A stretch of 9,385 nt of DNA from Candidatus Woesearchaeota archaeon (GTDB lineage Archaea; Nanobdellota; Nanobdellia; SCGC-AAA011-G17; JACPNG01): assembly GCA_018303705.1 (NCBI GenBank), contig JAGVXQ010000046.1, positions 1-9,385 on the forward strand, written 5' to 3'. A program made the translations under genes and the position numbers. The notes below the pieces were generated by a model. The model made no database searches, was not told where the DNA came from, and worked only from the letters and a program-made list of their open reading frames with translations. Position 1 is the stretch's first letter, and the number at the start of each line of letters is the position of its first letter. Positions 1 through 6,754 of this stretch are shown here, in pieces.

Positions 1-876
1 ATAATAATACCGTTTGAGGCATTTCCCAAGCAGGTGAACGGAAAGGAAGTAAGGATGCTGTTTCCAGATTATACGAAAATAGTTGCTGCTTACCTGAAAA
101 ATATGATAAAGGATGAGCTAAGAAAAAAAATATTGGAAATAAGCAGCGTTGATGAGATAATGAAGGTTACCAAGAAAAAGTTTGATGATGTAGTGAAAAA
201 CAATATGCTAGACCCCTTCTGCATTGTTGACATAGACCCTGCGCTGATATCAACAAGGCATCTTTTCAGGGCTGCATTCTCAATAAACGAAAAGACTGGT
301 TTAGTAAGCGTGCCGATAAGGAAAGAGGACATAATTGGATTTGACCTGAAAATGGCAAAAATAGAGAACGTTGAAACAGGGGTTAAGTTTTTGAAAAGGG
401 ATGCTGAAAGTGGGGAGGCAAGCAATCTGATGGTACAGGCATTTGATTGGCATGAAAGAAATTTTGGAACTAGAAACTATGAGTATGCAATCAAAGAGAA
501 GAAGAAAGTTGAATATGAGAGGCCTAGTATTGCAATGAAGCCGGACTTGTTTGCTCCATGCATGCTGTGCATACTGGAGGGAGTTAAAACAGACGGCAGG
601 AAGAGGGCATTGTTTGTACTGGTAAATTACCTGAGAAAAGCAGGGTATGAATACGATGAAATAGATAATATGCTTGTTGAATGGAACAAGAAGAATTATG
701 AGCAGCTTAAAGAAGGCTATATAAAAAGCCACGTTTCATGGTGCAAAAGGCAAAAGGCAGACATAATGCCGCCCAACTGCGACAATGCAGCATATTACAA
801 AGACTTAAATGTATGCAAGCCTGATTTTTTCTGCAGAAACATAAAGAACCCCTTGCAGTACAAGAGGAAGCTATAG
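1..876 (+). CDS. Archaeo-eukaryotic DNA primase, single-chain PriS-PriL type (C-terminal part; starts before window)
   Basis: Makes RNA/DNA primers for replication. Frame 1 is open from the first base, and the residues before the GTG at 34 (IIIPFEAFPKQ) fit the primase fold, so GTG34 is internal and the start lies upstream, with the DxD and SGxxGxH catalytic motifs presumably outside. Numbering from GTG34: PriS-like core to about residue 96, including TRHLFRAAFSINEKTGL (74-90), the counterpart of the archaeal PriS 'RLIRxPxSLHxKTG' segment. A variable linker follows, then from about 170 a PriL C-terminal-like helical domain: PCM (Cys176), the DGRKRALFVLVNYLR helix, and PPNCDN (Cys249), Cys261 and Cys267 in a C-x5-C pair. 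These four cysteines are candidates for the 4Fe-4S ligands of PriL. Fusion of both subunits is known in Nanoarchaeum equitans. The stop overlaps the opposite gene by 6 bp. The family call is strong; the fused reading and ligand assignment are inference because the N-terminus is missing. Confidence 0.8.
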   Translation: MIIPFEAFPKQVNGKEVRMLFPDYTKIVAAYLKNMIKDELRKKILEISSVDEIMKVTKKKFDDVVKNNMLDPFCIVDIDPALISTRHLFRAAFSINEKTGLVSVPIRKEDIIGFDLKMAKIENVETGVKFLKRDAESGEASNLMVQAFDWHERNFGTRNYEYAIKEKKKVEYERPSIAMKPDLFAPCMLCILEGVKTDGRKRALFVLVNYLRKAGYEYDEIDNMLVEWNKKNYEQLKEGYIKSHVSWCKRQKADIMPPNCDNAAYYKDLNVCKPDFFCRNIKNPLQYKRKL

Positions 877-1236
877 GTCTTTTGCTATTTCTTTAAGCCT
901 GGCTTGGAATTCCTTGAGCTTGGGCTTCTCAATTCTTTCAGATGAATAAAACGCTTCTTCTATGTCATTTATTGTTGACTGCAATTTTAGCCTTGTCCCT
1001 TGGTTCATCTTTTTTGATGATGCTATTTTTGCAAGCTCGCCCAAAGTAAACTCATATTTTATGTGGAACAGTTCAGAAAAGAACTCCTTTATGGCATCTA
1101 TGAATATTAGTTGGTTCTTGTTTTTCAAGGAGCGGCTTAGCTTCGAGAGGAATTGCTTCTTAAGAATAATATAGTCCTTTTTTTTCCTTGTAACCTTTTT
1201 TTCCTTGTTGTTGAAAAGATTTTTTAGCAAATGCAT
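871..1236 (-). CDS. Small helical protein, possibly a BatD/DUF4129-tail-like partner of the MoxR module
   Basis: No confident family. The 121-residue protein has a very basic N-terminus (KEKKVTRKKK) and no membrane segment or signal peptide. The rest is predicted helical: a segment FFSELFHIKYEFTLGELAKI, then LKLQSTINDIEEAFYSS and a final lysine-rich helix. That order (helix, 'xFTxxELA', spacer, 'LxxxLxxIExAxYS', terminal helix) resembles the cytoplasmic tail often found at the C-terminus of BatD and DUF4129 proteins, which accompany MoxR/VWA operons. Divergence from moxR across a 93-bp gap supports a shared role, but this is inference. A TATA octamer 21 nt upstream puts transcription start at or next to the ATG. 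It ends tail to tail with the primase gene, sharing the palindrome CTATAG so that both stops are TAG. Confidence 0.68.
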   Translation of the reverse strand: MHLLKNLFNNKEKKVTRKKKDYIILKKQFLSKLSRSLKNKNQLIFIDAIKEFFSELFHIKYEFTLGELAKIASSKKMNQGTRLKLQSTINDIEEAFYSSERIEKPKLKEFQARLKEIAKDL

Positions 1237-1256
1237 GTTGTTTCTTGGTATATTGT

Positions 1257-1264
1257 AATATAAA
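1257..1264 (-). promoter_or_regulatory. TATA box for the 871-1236 gene
   Basis: Read on the minus strand this is TTTATATT, the same octamer as the divergent moxR promoter. Twenty bases separate it from the ATG at 1236, the spacing expected for an archaeal TATA box driving a leaderless transcript. Confidence 0.55.
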
Positions 1265-1300
1265 TATCTTTGTAGCTATTTTTAAGTTACAGTAAATCTA

Positions 1301-1308
1301 TTTATATT
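1301..1308 (+). promoter_or_regulatory. TATA box for the moxR-DUF58-VWA operon
   Basis: TTTATATT lies 21 bases before the moxR ATG at 1330, so the start site predicted about 26 nt from the box centre coincides with the start codon. There is no Shine-Dalgarno site before the ATG, consistent with a leaderless mRNA. Confidence 0.6.
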
Positions 1309-1329
1309 CGTCAAAATTCAGTTTAATGT

Positions 1330-2295
1330 ATGGATATAAAAGCTTATGAAAGGGATTTAAACAACATAAAGAAGGAGATAAAGAAGCTGGTTGTGGGGCA
1401 GGACAAGACAATACATACATTGCTTAGGGCATTGATAGCAGACGGCCATGTGCTGATGGAAGGTTTGCCTGGTACTGCCAAGACAATAATCTTAAGGGCG
1501 CTTGCAAAGGCAACAGGATGCAACACCTCAAGGATACAATTTACTGTTGATTTATTGCCTACAGACATAACAGGGATAACAGTATACAACAAGGACAGGG
1601 GATTTTATGTTGTCAAAGGGCCGATATTTGCTAATTTTGTTCTTGCTGATGAGATTAATAGGGCGCCGCCAAAGGTGCAAAGCGCTCTGCTTGAAGCCAT
1701 GCAAGAAAAGCAGACAACAATAGGCAAAGAAACATTCCAAATGCCATTGCCGTTTTTTGTGATGGCTACACAAAACCCCATAGAAAGCTCTGGCACATAC
1801 CCTTTGCCAGAGGCACAGCTTGACAGGTTCTTGTTCAAGAGTTATATCGGTTATCCAACCCTGGATGATGAAACTGTAATAATAGACAAAAACATAACGA
1901 TAAGAAAATTTGAGGACTACAACATAAAGCCAGCAATAAGAATCTCCAGGTTGTTGAGTATGCAGGAAGATGCAAAAAATATACTGATAAACAGCAATGT
2001 AAAGAAATACATAACTAGGATAGTTGATGCAACCAGAAATCCTGCAAAGTATGGCATAAAGAGTGGCTATTATATAGAATATGGTGCCTCTCCCAGGGCA
2101 GCAATAAACCTGGCCATAGCAGCAAGGGCAGAGGCTTTGCTCAATGGAAAAAATTTTGTGGTGCCGCAGTACATTAAAGATGTTGCGCATGATGTGTTGA
2201 GGCACAGGATAATATTGACATACGAGGGGCTTGCAAAAAGAGCAAACACTGATGCAATAATAGATGAAATTCTTAAAAAAATAAAGATAACATGA
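1330..2295 (+). CDS. moxR: MoxR-family AAA+ ATPase
   Basis: AAA+ ATPase of the MoxR family; members act with VWA-domain proteins as chaperones in assembly or activation of protein complexes. At 321 residues it has the usual family length and full motif set: Walker A GLPGTAKT (45-52), MoxR signature RIQFTVDLLPTDITG (68-82), Walker B FVLADEINRAPP (103-114), sensor 1 ATQNPIE (146-152), arginine finger LDRF (164-167) and sensor 2 GASPRAA (252-258, Arg256). All catalytic residues are present, so it should be active. It is first in a three-gene operon, and its TGA stop overlaps the DUF58 ATG (ATGA), indicating translational coupling. The start at 1330 is set by a TATA box 21 nt upstream; an ATG at 1326 is in another frame. 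The physiological substrate cannot be told from sequence. Confidence 0.95.
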   Translation: MDIKAYERDLNNIKKEIKKLVVGQDKTIHTLLRALIADGHVLMEGLPGTAKTIILRALAKATGCNTSRIQFTVDLLPTDITGITVYNKDRGFYVVKGPIFANFVLADEINRAPPKVQSALLEAMQEKQTTIGKETFQMPLPFFVMATQNPIESSGTYPLPEAQLDRFLFKSYIGYPTLDDETVIIDKNITIRKFEDYNIKPAIRISRLLSMQEDAKNILINSNVKKYITRIVDATRNPAKYGIKSGYYIEYGASPRAAINLAIAARAEALLNGKNFVVPQYIKDVAHDVLRHRIILTYEGLAKRANTDAIIDEILKKIKIT

Positions 2296-3179
2296 GCAGG
2301 CTATACGTAGACATAAGAAACATATTAAACCTGGATATTTCAATAAAATCTCCTGTTAAGGCAGGAGCCATGGGAAGGTATAAGAGCGTTTTCAAGGGCA
2401 AGGGCATTGAGTTTGATGGGTTTAGGGCATATTCCGAAAACGATGATGATGCAAGTTTAATAGACTGGAAGGCCTCCATAAGGGCAAATGAAATGCTTAT
2501 CAGGGAATTCGTTGAGGAAAGGAACATGAATATATTTTTTCTTGTTGATGTTGGCTCAACTATGAAGTTTGGGTCTGGAAACAAGCTTAAAGGAGAATAT
2601 GCTGCAGAAGTTGCATTGTCACTTGCACATGTAATACTTCAGTCAGGGGATTCGGTTGGATTTTGCTTGTTTGCTGATGACGCAAAATGCAAGTATCCAT
2701 TCGTTAACGGCCCAAAGCAGTTTTACATATTTGCTGAAAGCATAACAAACCCGAGATACTACAATGGGAACTTCAATTTCAAGAAGGCATCTGATTTCTT
2801 GTTTAGCTTTGCAAGAAAAAGTGACATTGTTTTCATAATATCTGATTTCATAAGCATGAAAGGAAACTGGAAGGATAGCATAGAAATGCTTGCAGGAAAA
2901 TATGACATCATAGGCATTATGGTTAGGGATGTTAGAGACAGCAAGATGCCAAGCAAGGGAGAGCTTGTTACCATGGAAGACCCTTACGCTAATAGGCAAG
3001 TGACTGTAAACAGTGATGCAATAAAGAAGGATTATGAGGATTTCACAAGAAGGCAGGAGAACAATGTAGAAAAGGCATTTTTGAAGGCAGGAAGGGGGTT
3101 CATAAAGCTTTACACAAACCAGTCTTTTATAGAGCCAGTAACGAATTTTTTTAACATGAGGAACAGAAGATGGAGATAA
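2292..3179 (+). CDS. DUF58 domain protein (VWA-like adaptor)
   Basis: DUF58 proteins are almost always encoded next to MoxR and are thought to present substrates to it; the molecular role is unproven. The DUF58 signature is clear: GRYKSVFKGKGIEFDGFRAY (about 34-53), DDASLIDWKAS, then REFVEERN leading into a VWA-type strand FFLVDVGSTM (82-91). The metal-site motif is Asp86-x-Gly88-x-Thr90 rather than the usual DxSxS. The 295-residue length is normal. I see no N-terminal membrane helices of the kind found in the long bacterial DUF58 forms, so it should be cytoplasmic. The start overlaps the moxR stop by 4 nt, has no Shine-Dalgarno site, and probably depends on coupling. The gene's end overlaps the next start by 10 nt. 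Confidence 0.9.
   Translation: MSRLYVDIRNILNLDISIKSPVKAGAMGRYKSVFKGKGIEFDGFRAYSENDDDASLIDWKASIRANEMLIREFVEERNMNIFFLVDVGSTMKFGSGNKLKGEYAAEVALSLAHVILQSGDSVGFCLFADDAKCKYPFVNGPKQFYIFAESITNPRYYNGNFNFKKASDFLFSFARKSDIVFIISDFISMKGNWKDSIEMLAGKYDIIGIMVRDVRDSKMPSKGELVTMEDPYANRQVTVNSDAIKKDYEDFTRRQENNVEKAFLKAGRGFIKLYTNQSFIEPVTNFFNMRNRRWR
3158..3161 (+). promoter_or_regulatory. Possible Shine-Dalgarno site for the VWA gene
   Basis: GAGG sits 8 bases before the internal ATG at 3170. It matches part of the archaeal GGAGGTGAT consensus. It is short and inside DUF58 coding sequence, so it may be chance; coupling by the 10-nt overlap is an alternative. Confidence 0.3.
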
Positions 3180-4105
3180 CGTTCAGCGATCCCAGGGCGC
3201 TTTATTTTCTGCTGGGAATACCTGTTTTGTTGGTTGCTTATGTTTACAACATAAATTACAAGAAAAAAACTGCTTTGAAATTCTCAAATTTTGAGGCGGT
3301 TTATAGGGTGTTCAAGCCAGCAAAGATATTCAGCTACAACATACTTGCTTTTTTTGTTAGTTTGGTAATATTTGTTTGCCTTGTTCTTGCTGCTTCTGGA
3401 GCAACAGTATGGTACAATGGAAAAACCTCTAATGTTGATTTTGTTGTTGCAGTAGATTCTAGCGCAAGCATGACTGCTGATGATTTTGAGCCAAATAGAT
3501 TGGAGGCTGCAAAAGATGCTGCAAGCAATTTTGTTGAAAAGCTTCCGAGGAATGCAAAGGCAGCAGTGCTTTCCTTCTCCGGAACTAGCTTTGTTGAATT
3601 GGGGCTAACAAATGATTTCAAGAAAACGAAAGAAACAATAAAGGCCATTGAGATTAAGGAGATAGCTGGCACAGACATAGCGAATGCTGTTATAACCTCT
3701 GTTAACCTGTTAATGCCTGAAACAAGGCCTAAAGTCATAGTGTTGCTTACTGATGGGAGGTCAACTGTTGGGGTTCCGCTTGAGCTTGCAGTGGATTACG
3801 CAAGGAAAAACCATGTTGTTGTGTATGCTATTGGCATAGGAACCATTGAAGGTGGAAAATTTGCAGGAAGCGAGGCCATATCAACAATAGATGAAGAAGC
3901 ATTAAAGGGCTTGGCAGAGGAAACCAATGGTGCTTATTATGCTGCAAGAAACAAAAAGGAGCTTGCAAGGGCATATGATGAGATATCAAACGAGAAGAAG
4001 CAGTATGTTAACATAAGGCTTGCACCTCTGCTGCTTTCAGTAATATTGTTCTTGTTGGTTGTGCAATGGATACTTTCATTTACCAAATACAATAGCCTGC
4101 CATAG
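3170..4105 (+). CDS. BatA-like membrane-anchored VWA protein
   Basis: Third member of the MoxR operon. The N-terminus matches the aerotolerance-regulator BatA layout: DPRALYFLLGIPVLLVAYVY forms a first membrane helix (about 10-27) followed by KKKTALKFSNF, a second helix at about 57-80, a VWA domain (about 91-270), and a C-terminal helix (about 284-304). The VWA metal-ion site is complete: DSSAS (Asp96, Ser98, Ser100), Thr168 in AGTD and Asp195 in LLTDG. By analogy with bacterial Bat proteins, the VWA domain faces the outside or membrane surface and binds a protein partner through the metal; in this organism that is inference. The 311-residue length is typical. The start overlaps the DUF58 gene by 10 nt. 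It ends the operon; the next gene on this strand is more than 600 bp away. Confidence 0.9.
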   Translation: MEITFSDPRALYFLLGIPVLLVAYVYNINYKKKTALKFSNFEAVYRVFKPAKIFSYNILAFFVSLVIFVCLVLAASGATVWYNGKTSNVDFVVAVDSSASMTADDFEPNRLEAAKDAASNFVEKLPRNAKAAVLSFSGTSFVELGLTNDFKKTKETIKAIEIKEIAGTDIANAVITSVNLLMPETRPKVIVLLTDGRSTVGVPLELAVDYARKNHVVVYAIGIGTIEGGKFAGSEAISTIDEEALKGLAEETNGAYYAARNKKELARAYDEISNEKKQYVNIRLAPLLLSVILFLLVVQWILSFTKYNSLP

Positions 4106-4211
4106 GGGACTTGGATTCATATAAAATAACCAACAGAAAAAGAAGAGACTTGTACTTTATCCTGTTCAAGAATTATTTATTCATGTTTGGTAAATACGAT
4201 GTAGTTCGTTA

Positions 4212-4661
4212 CTATTCGGCTTGTTTTTCAACAAATAAATTTTCAATACATTTCTGCGCTGCTAATAAAATGTTGCTGCTGTGTATAGGAATTTTTGTTG
4301 GTTCCTTCCCTGTTTCTCCTAATGCTTTTTGAGTAATAGTTCTTGAATCGAACTTAATACCTGGTATTTGTGGTGAATGAACTTCTAATTCATAATGAAA
4401 GTGTGGATTTTTTGTATGGCCTTGGCAAGTATTGTATCCAACTTGATGAATTAATAATATAATTTCAAGAACATTATCTTTTTTAGGCCTTCTAAAATAT
4501 AGGACGTTATGCCCATCTTCGCTATAATCTTTTTCAGCACCTTCGATTTCAAAACCCAAATTGATTAAACCTGTTCGTAAGTAAATACTCTCGCCTATAA
4601 ATCCAACTAAGCCATTAAACACCTTTTGTGCTCTTTCAATTTTTGTTTCATAGTCGGGCAT
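4212..4661 (-). CDS. Hypothetical protein with atypical codon use
   Basis: Not recognised. The 149-residue protein looks soluble, with no signal peptide or membrane helix. It appears mixed alpha/beta: an N-terminal helix after MPDYETKIERAQ, a strand-rich middle (VLYFRRP, VLEIILLIHQVGY), and a His-rich stretch GHTKNPHFHYELEVHSP (about 82-98) that could bind metal, then a C-terminal helix SSNILLAAQKCIENLF. Codon use differs from the neighbours: by my count Ile is 9 ATT, 4 ATA, 2 ATC, whereas moxR uses ATA almost everywhere. Leu is often TTA and Gln mostly CAA. This suggests recent acquisition. It is transcribed alone, against BatA on one side and divergent from radB on the other. The start is supported by a TATA-like box 21 nt upstream. 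Confidence 0.72.
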   Translation of the reverse strand: MPDYETKIERAQKVFNGLVGFIGESIYLRTGLINLGFEIEGAEKDYSEDGHNVLYFRRPKKDNVLEIILLIHQVGYNTCQGHTKNPHFHYELEVHSPQIPGIKFDSRTITQKALGETGKEPTKIPIHSSNILLAAQKCIENLFVEKQAE

Positions 4662-4682
4662 GATCTTAAGAAAGAGACATTT

Positions 4683-4690
4683 TATTTAAA
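4683..4690 (-). promoter_or_regulatory. TATA box for the 4212-4661 gene
   Basis: Read on the minus strand this is TTTAAATA, with 21 bases between it and the ATG at 4661. A second AT-rich element, ATATAAAT (within 4691-4700), lies just upstream and is an alternative that would give a leader of about 8 nt. Confidence 0.5.
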
Positions 4691-4745
4691 CATTTATATG
4701 CTTGATTGCATTTAACTGAAATTCATCCGGATTTTTTTGGGTAAG

Positions 4746-4753
4746 CTTTTAAA
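4746..4753 (+). promoter_or_regulatory. TATA box for radB (decides the start)
   Basis: CTTTTAAA ends 21 bases before the ATG at 4775, the spacing seen at the other promoters here. It is only 6 bases before the upstream in-frame ATG at 4760, too close for a transcript to include that codon. It therefore supports 4775 as the true start. Confidence 0.55.
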
Positions 4754-4774
4754 GAAGCCATGTATATTTCTTGC

Positions 4775-5389
4775 ATGGCCAAAACTGGATGTGATGTAAT
4801 GGACAAGCTTGTTGGATCTTACCAAGGGCTTACCTTGGTTTATGGGGTTGCGTCAGCAGGCAAAACCACATTGGCAAAGATTGCAGCAATAGAATTAATC
4901 AAAGAAGGCAAGGTCATATTCTTGGACACTGAAAATGGTTTCAATGCATCGAGAATTAAGCAATTAACAAGCGAATTTAAAAATGTAATAAGTAAGGTGA
5001 TAGTAATAAATGCAAAAAACTTTTACCATCAGCACAAGGCAATAATGGACATCTGGTCTATCAAAGGTGTTTCTTTGGTTGTTGTTGACACCATAGGGGC
5101 TCATTACAGGGTTTATGTAAAGAAGGACTATAAGAAAGCGAACTTGATACTGAGAAAGCAGGTTAATGTTTTAAAGGAATTGTCAAGGAAAATACCTGTT
5201 ATCATGGCAACGCAGGTTTACAGTGACATCAAAACTGGAATGCTGAAGCCAATAGGGGGAAAGATAGTCACAGGAAGCAGTGATATGGTAATAAGGCTTG
5301 AAAAATCTCCTAGGAGGGTAGTGATAGAAAAGCCATTTGTTAAAGACGCATTGTTTGAGATATGTGAAAAAGGAATATTCAGTATATGA
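4775..5389 (+). CDS. radB: RadB, RecA/RadA-family recombination paralogue
   Basis: RadB is the short archaeal RadA paralogue and acts as a recombination mediator or accessory factor. The 204-residue protein begins MAKTGCDVMDKLVG, matching the RadB start pattern 'TGCxxLDxLLG'. Walker A is GVASAGKT (24-31), a divergent form of the usual GPPGSGKT that keeps the GKT. DTENGF (51-56) follows strand 2, Walker B is LVVVD (101-105), the MATQVYS segment (144-150) corresponds to the sensor region, and a final GGKIVTGSSDMVIRL is typical of RadB. There is no N-terminal HhH domain, which separates it from RadA. An ATG at 4760 would add five residues (MYISC), but promoter spacing and family pattern favour 4775. 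The TGA stop directly abuts the topA stop on the other strand. Confidence 0.87.
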   Translation: MAKTGCDVMDKLVGSYQGLTLVYGVASAGKTTLAKIAAIELIKEGKVIFLDTENGFNASRIKQLTSEFKNVISKVIVINAKNFYHQHKAIMDIWSIKGVSLVVVDTIGAHYRVYVKKDYKKANLILRKQVNVLKELSRKIPVIMATQVYSDIKTGMLKPIGGKIVTGSSDMVIRLEKSPRRVVIEKPFVKDALFEICEKGIFSI

Positions 5390-6694
5390 TCATTCTTTTG
5401 GGAGCTTTTCTATGTATTTGCATTTTGGATATCCAGGGCATGCAAGAAAGCTCCCGTAATGGCTTGTTTTTACTACCAGGCTGCTGCCGCATTTAGGGCA
5501 AGTCTTTCCATTTAATTTCTTGCTTTTGCAATCAGGGTTGATGCATATTTCTTGTGGTTTTCTTCTCACCCGTATCGCCAATATTTTCGGGTAGCCGCAC
5601 ACATCACAATTCTTTTCTGCGCTCTTCACAAGGCAGTTTTTCGGCAAGGCAAATGTTGTTGAACATCCTTGCTCGTATCTGTTGCACGCAGCAAAGCTTC
5701 CATATTTTCCCTTGCGCACTTGAAGGTCACCTTCCTTGCATGCAGGGCACTTGCTAATGAATATTTCTTTGTCCCTTGTTTCTTTTGCTGCCTCTCCAAG
5801 GGCATTGCCTATTTCCTTTTCATTTTGCTTGAAGTGCTTCAATGTCTTTGTCAGGGAATCTTTTGCCTCATCAAGAACCTCAGAGCTTTTCTTTGTTTTT
5901 TCCCTTACTTGATCCATTTCCTCTTCAAAATGCCTTGTTAATTTTATGTCTATTATTTCAGGGCAATATTTTTCAAGTGTCTCTATAGTTTTTAACCCTA
6001 TGTCTGTAACTTCTATGGACTCATTTTTTATGTAGTTTCTCTGGTACAGGTTGTCTATGATTTCAGATCTGGTAGCTTTTGTCCCGATCGTATTTTTCTC
6101 AAGTTCTTTTATTATTGAAGCAGGTGTGTACCTTTTTGGAGGCTGAGTTTCCTTCTCAAAAAGCTTGGATTCCTTTACCTTCAATATCTGGCCCTGGTCT
6201 GCTTCAGGAAGCTCATTTTCTTTTTGCATCACGTAATTTCCATAGAATTTGTGCCAGCCAGGAAACTTTGTTGTGGTGCCCTTGGCCAAAAATATCTCAT
6301 CCTTTACATCAAGTTCTATGCTAACTGTTTCCATTACAGCGTTGTCTGCAAATGTTGCAAGTATTCTATGGACGATTAAATCATACAGTTTTGATTCTCT
6401 ATCTGTCATCTTTTTAGGAATCTCTGAAGTGGCGTATATGGCTGGGTGAGCAGAATCTGTTTTTTTGCCATTGTTCGGCATCAATGCCTTTCTTTTCAGA
6501 AGTTCCTCAGCCAATGCCTTGTATTTTAGCTGCCTTGCAATCCCTTCAAGTATCTTTCTGTAATTCAGTGATGGAGGCAGCTGGTTCGAGCTTGTTCTTG
6601 GATATGATATATACCCGTTTATGTAGAGGTTCTGCGCCAATGCCAATGTTTCTTTCGGTGAAATCCTTAATGTCTTGTATGCCTCCATCTGCAT
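5390..6694 (-). CDS. topA: DNA topoisomerase I (type IA), C-terminal part with catalytic Tyr and three zinc fingers
   Basis: Carries the strand-cleavage and DNA-binding parts of topoisomerase I, which relaxes negative supercoils. Residues below count from the ATG at 6694. The active-site tyrosine is Tyr31 in YISYPRT; conserved SAHPAI is at 81-86 and IGTKATRSEII at 203-213. Three C4 zinc fingers follow: Cys316/319/337/344, Cys363/366/384/389 and Cys399/402/419/425. The open frame extends upstream without a break to the TAA at 6752-6754, and those 19 codons encode KPPNPFDLTS, conserved in the family just before SMQMEAY. The ATG at 6694 is therefore unlikely to be a natural start, and no ribosome site precedes it. 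It is the same frame as the N-terminal half. It is either a broken gene, a readthrough product, or a sequence error. Family assignment is firm. Confidence 0.88.
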   Translation of the reverse strand: MQMEAYKTLRISPKETLALAQNLYINGYISYPRTSSNQLPPSLNYRKILEGIARQLKYKALAEELLKRKALMPNNGKKTDSAHPAIYATSEIPKKMTDRESKLYDLIVHRILATFADNAVMETVSIELDVKDEIFLAKGTTTKFPGWHKFYGNYVMQKENELPEADQGQILKVKESKLFEKETQPPKRYTPASIIKELEKNTIGTKATRSEIIDNLYQRNYIKNESIEVTDIGLKTIETLEKYCPEIIDIKLTRHFEEEMDQVREKTKKSSEVLDEAKDSLTKTLKHFKQNEKEIGNALGEAAKETRDKEIFISKCPACKEGDLQVRKGKYGSFAACNRYEQGCSTTFALPKNCLVKSAEKNCDVCGYPKILAIRVRRKPQEICINPDCKSKKLNGKTCPKCGSSLVVKTSHYGSFLACPGYPKCKYIEKLPKE

Positions 6695-6751
6695 TGATGT
6701 AAGGTCAAATGGGTTTGGAGGCTTCTGCTCAAATTCATTTTTGGAAACCTT

Positions 6752-6754
6752 TTA
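6752..6754 (-). other. topA: In-frame TAA interrupting topA
   Basis: The topoisomerase frame reads ...GHDATV, TAA, then KVSKNEFEQKPPNPFDLT... without frame change. Both sides fit the family alignment continuously, so one base change (from AAA, CAA or GAA) would restore a protein of about 717 residues. TAA is a normal stop elsewhere here (2292-3179 and 8014-9006), so a code change is not supported. I cannot tell mutation, sequence error and recoding apart. Confidence 0.85.

Noticed and set aside
301..732. 143-codon minus-strand frame inside the primase gene
   Set aside because: Shadow of a conserved coding frame with no promoter and unusual composition.
1552..2343. Long minus-strand frame (263 codons) under moxR
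   Set aside because: Antisense to a fully conserved MoxR gene; its product is implausibly rich in Cys and Tyr, the usual shadow of this codon bias.
4111..4332. 73-residue plus-strand frame with TTG start after the VWA gene
   Set aside because: It runs antisense into the better supported 4212-4661 gene, lacks a promoter at leaderless spacing, and has no recognisable pattern.
4732..4738. Run of seven T as a terminator
   Set aside because: No plus-strand gene ends nearby; it lies between two divergent promoters upstream of radB.
6752..6754. Alternative genetic code or pyrrolysine-type recoding at the topA stop
   Set aside because: The codon is TAA, not TAG or TGA, and TAA, TAG and TGA all end other genes in this window normally; simple mutation or sequence error is more likely.
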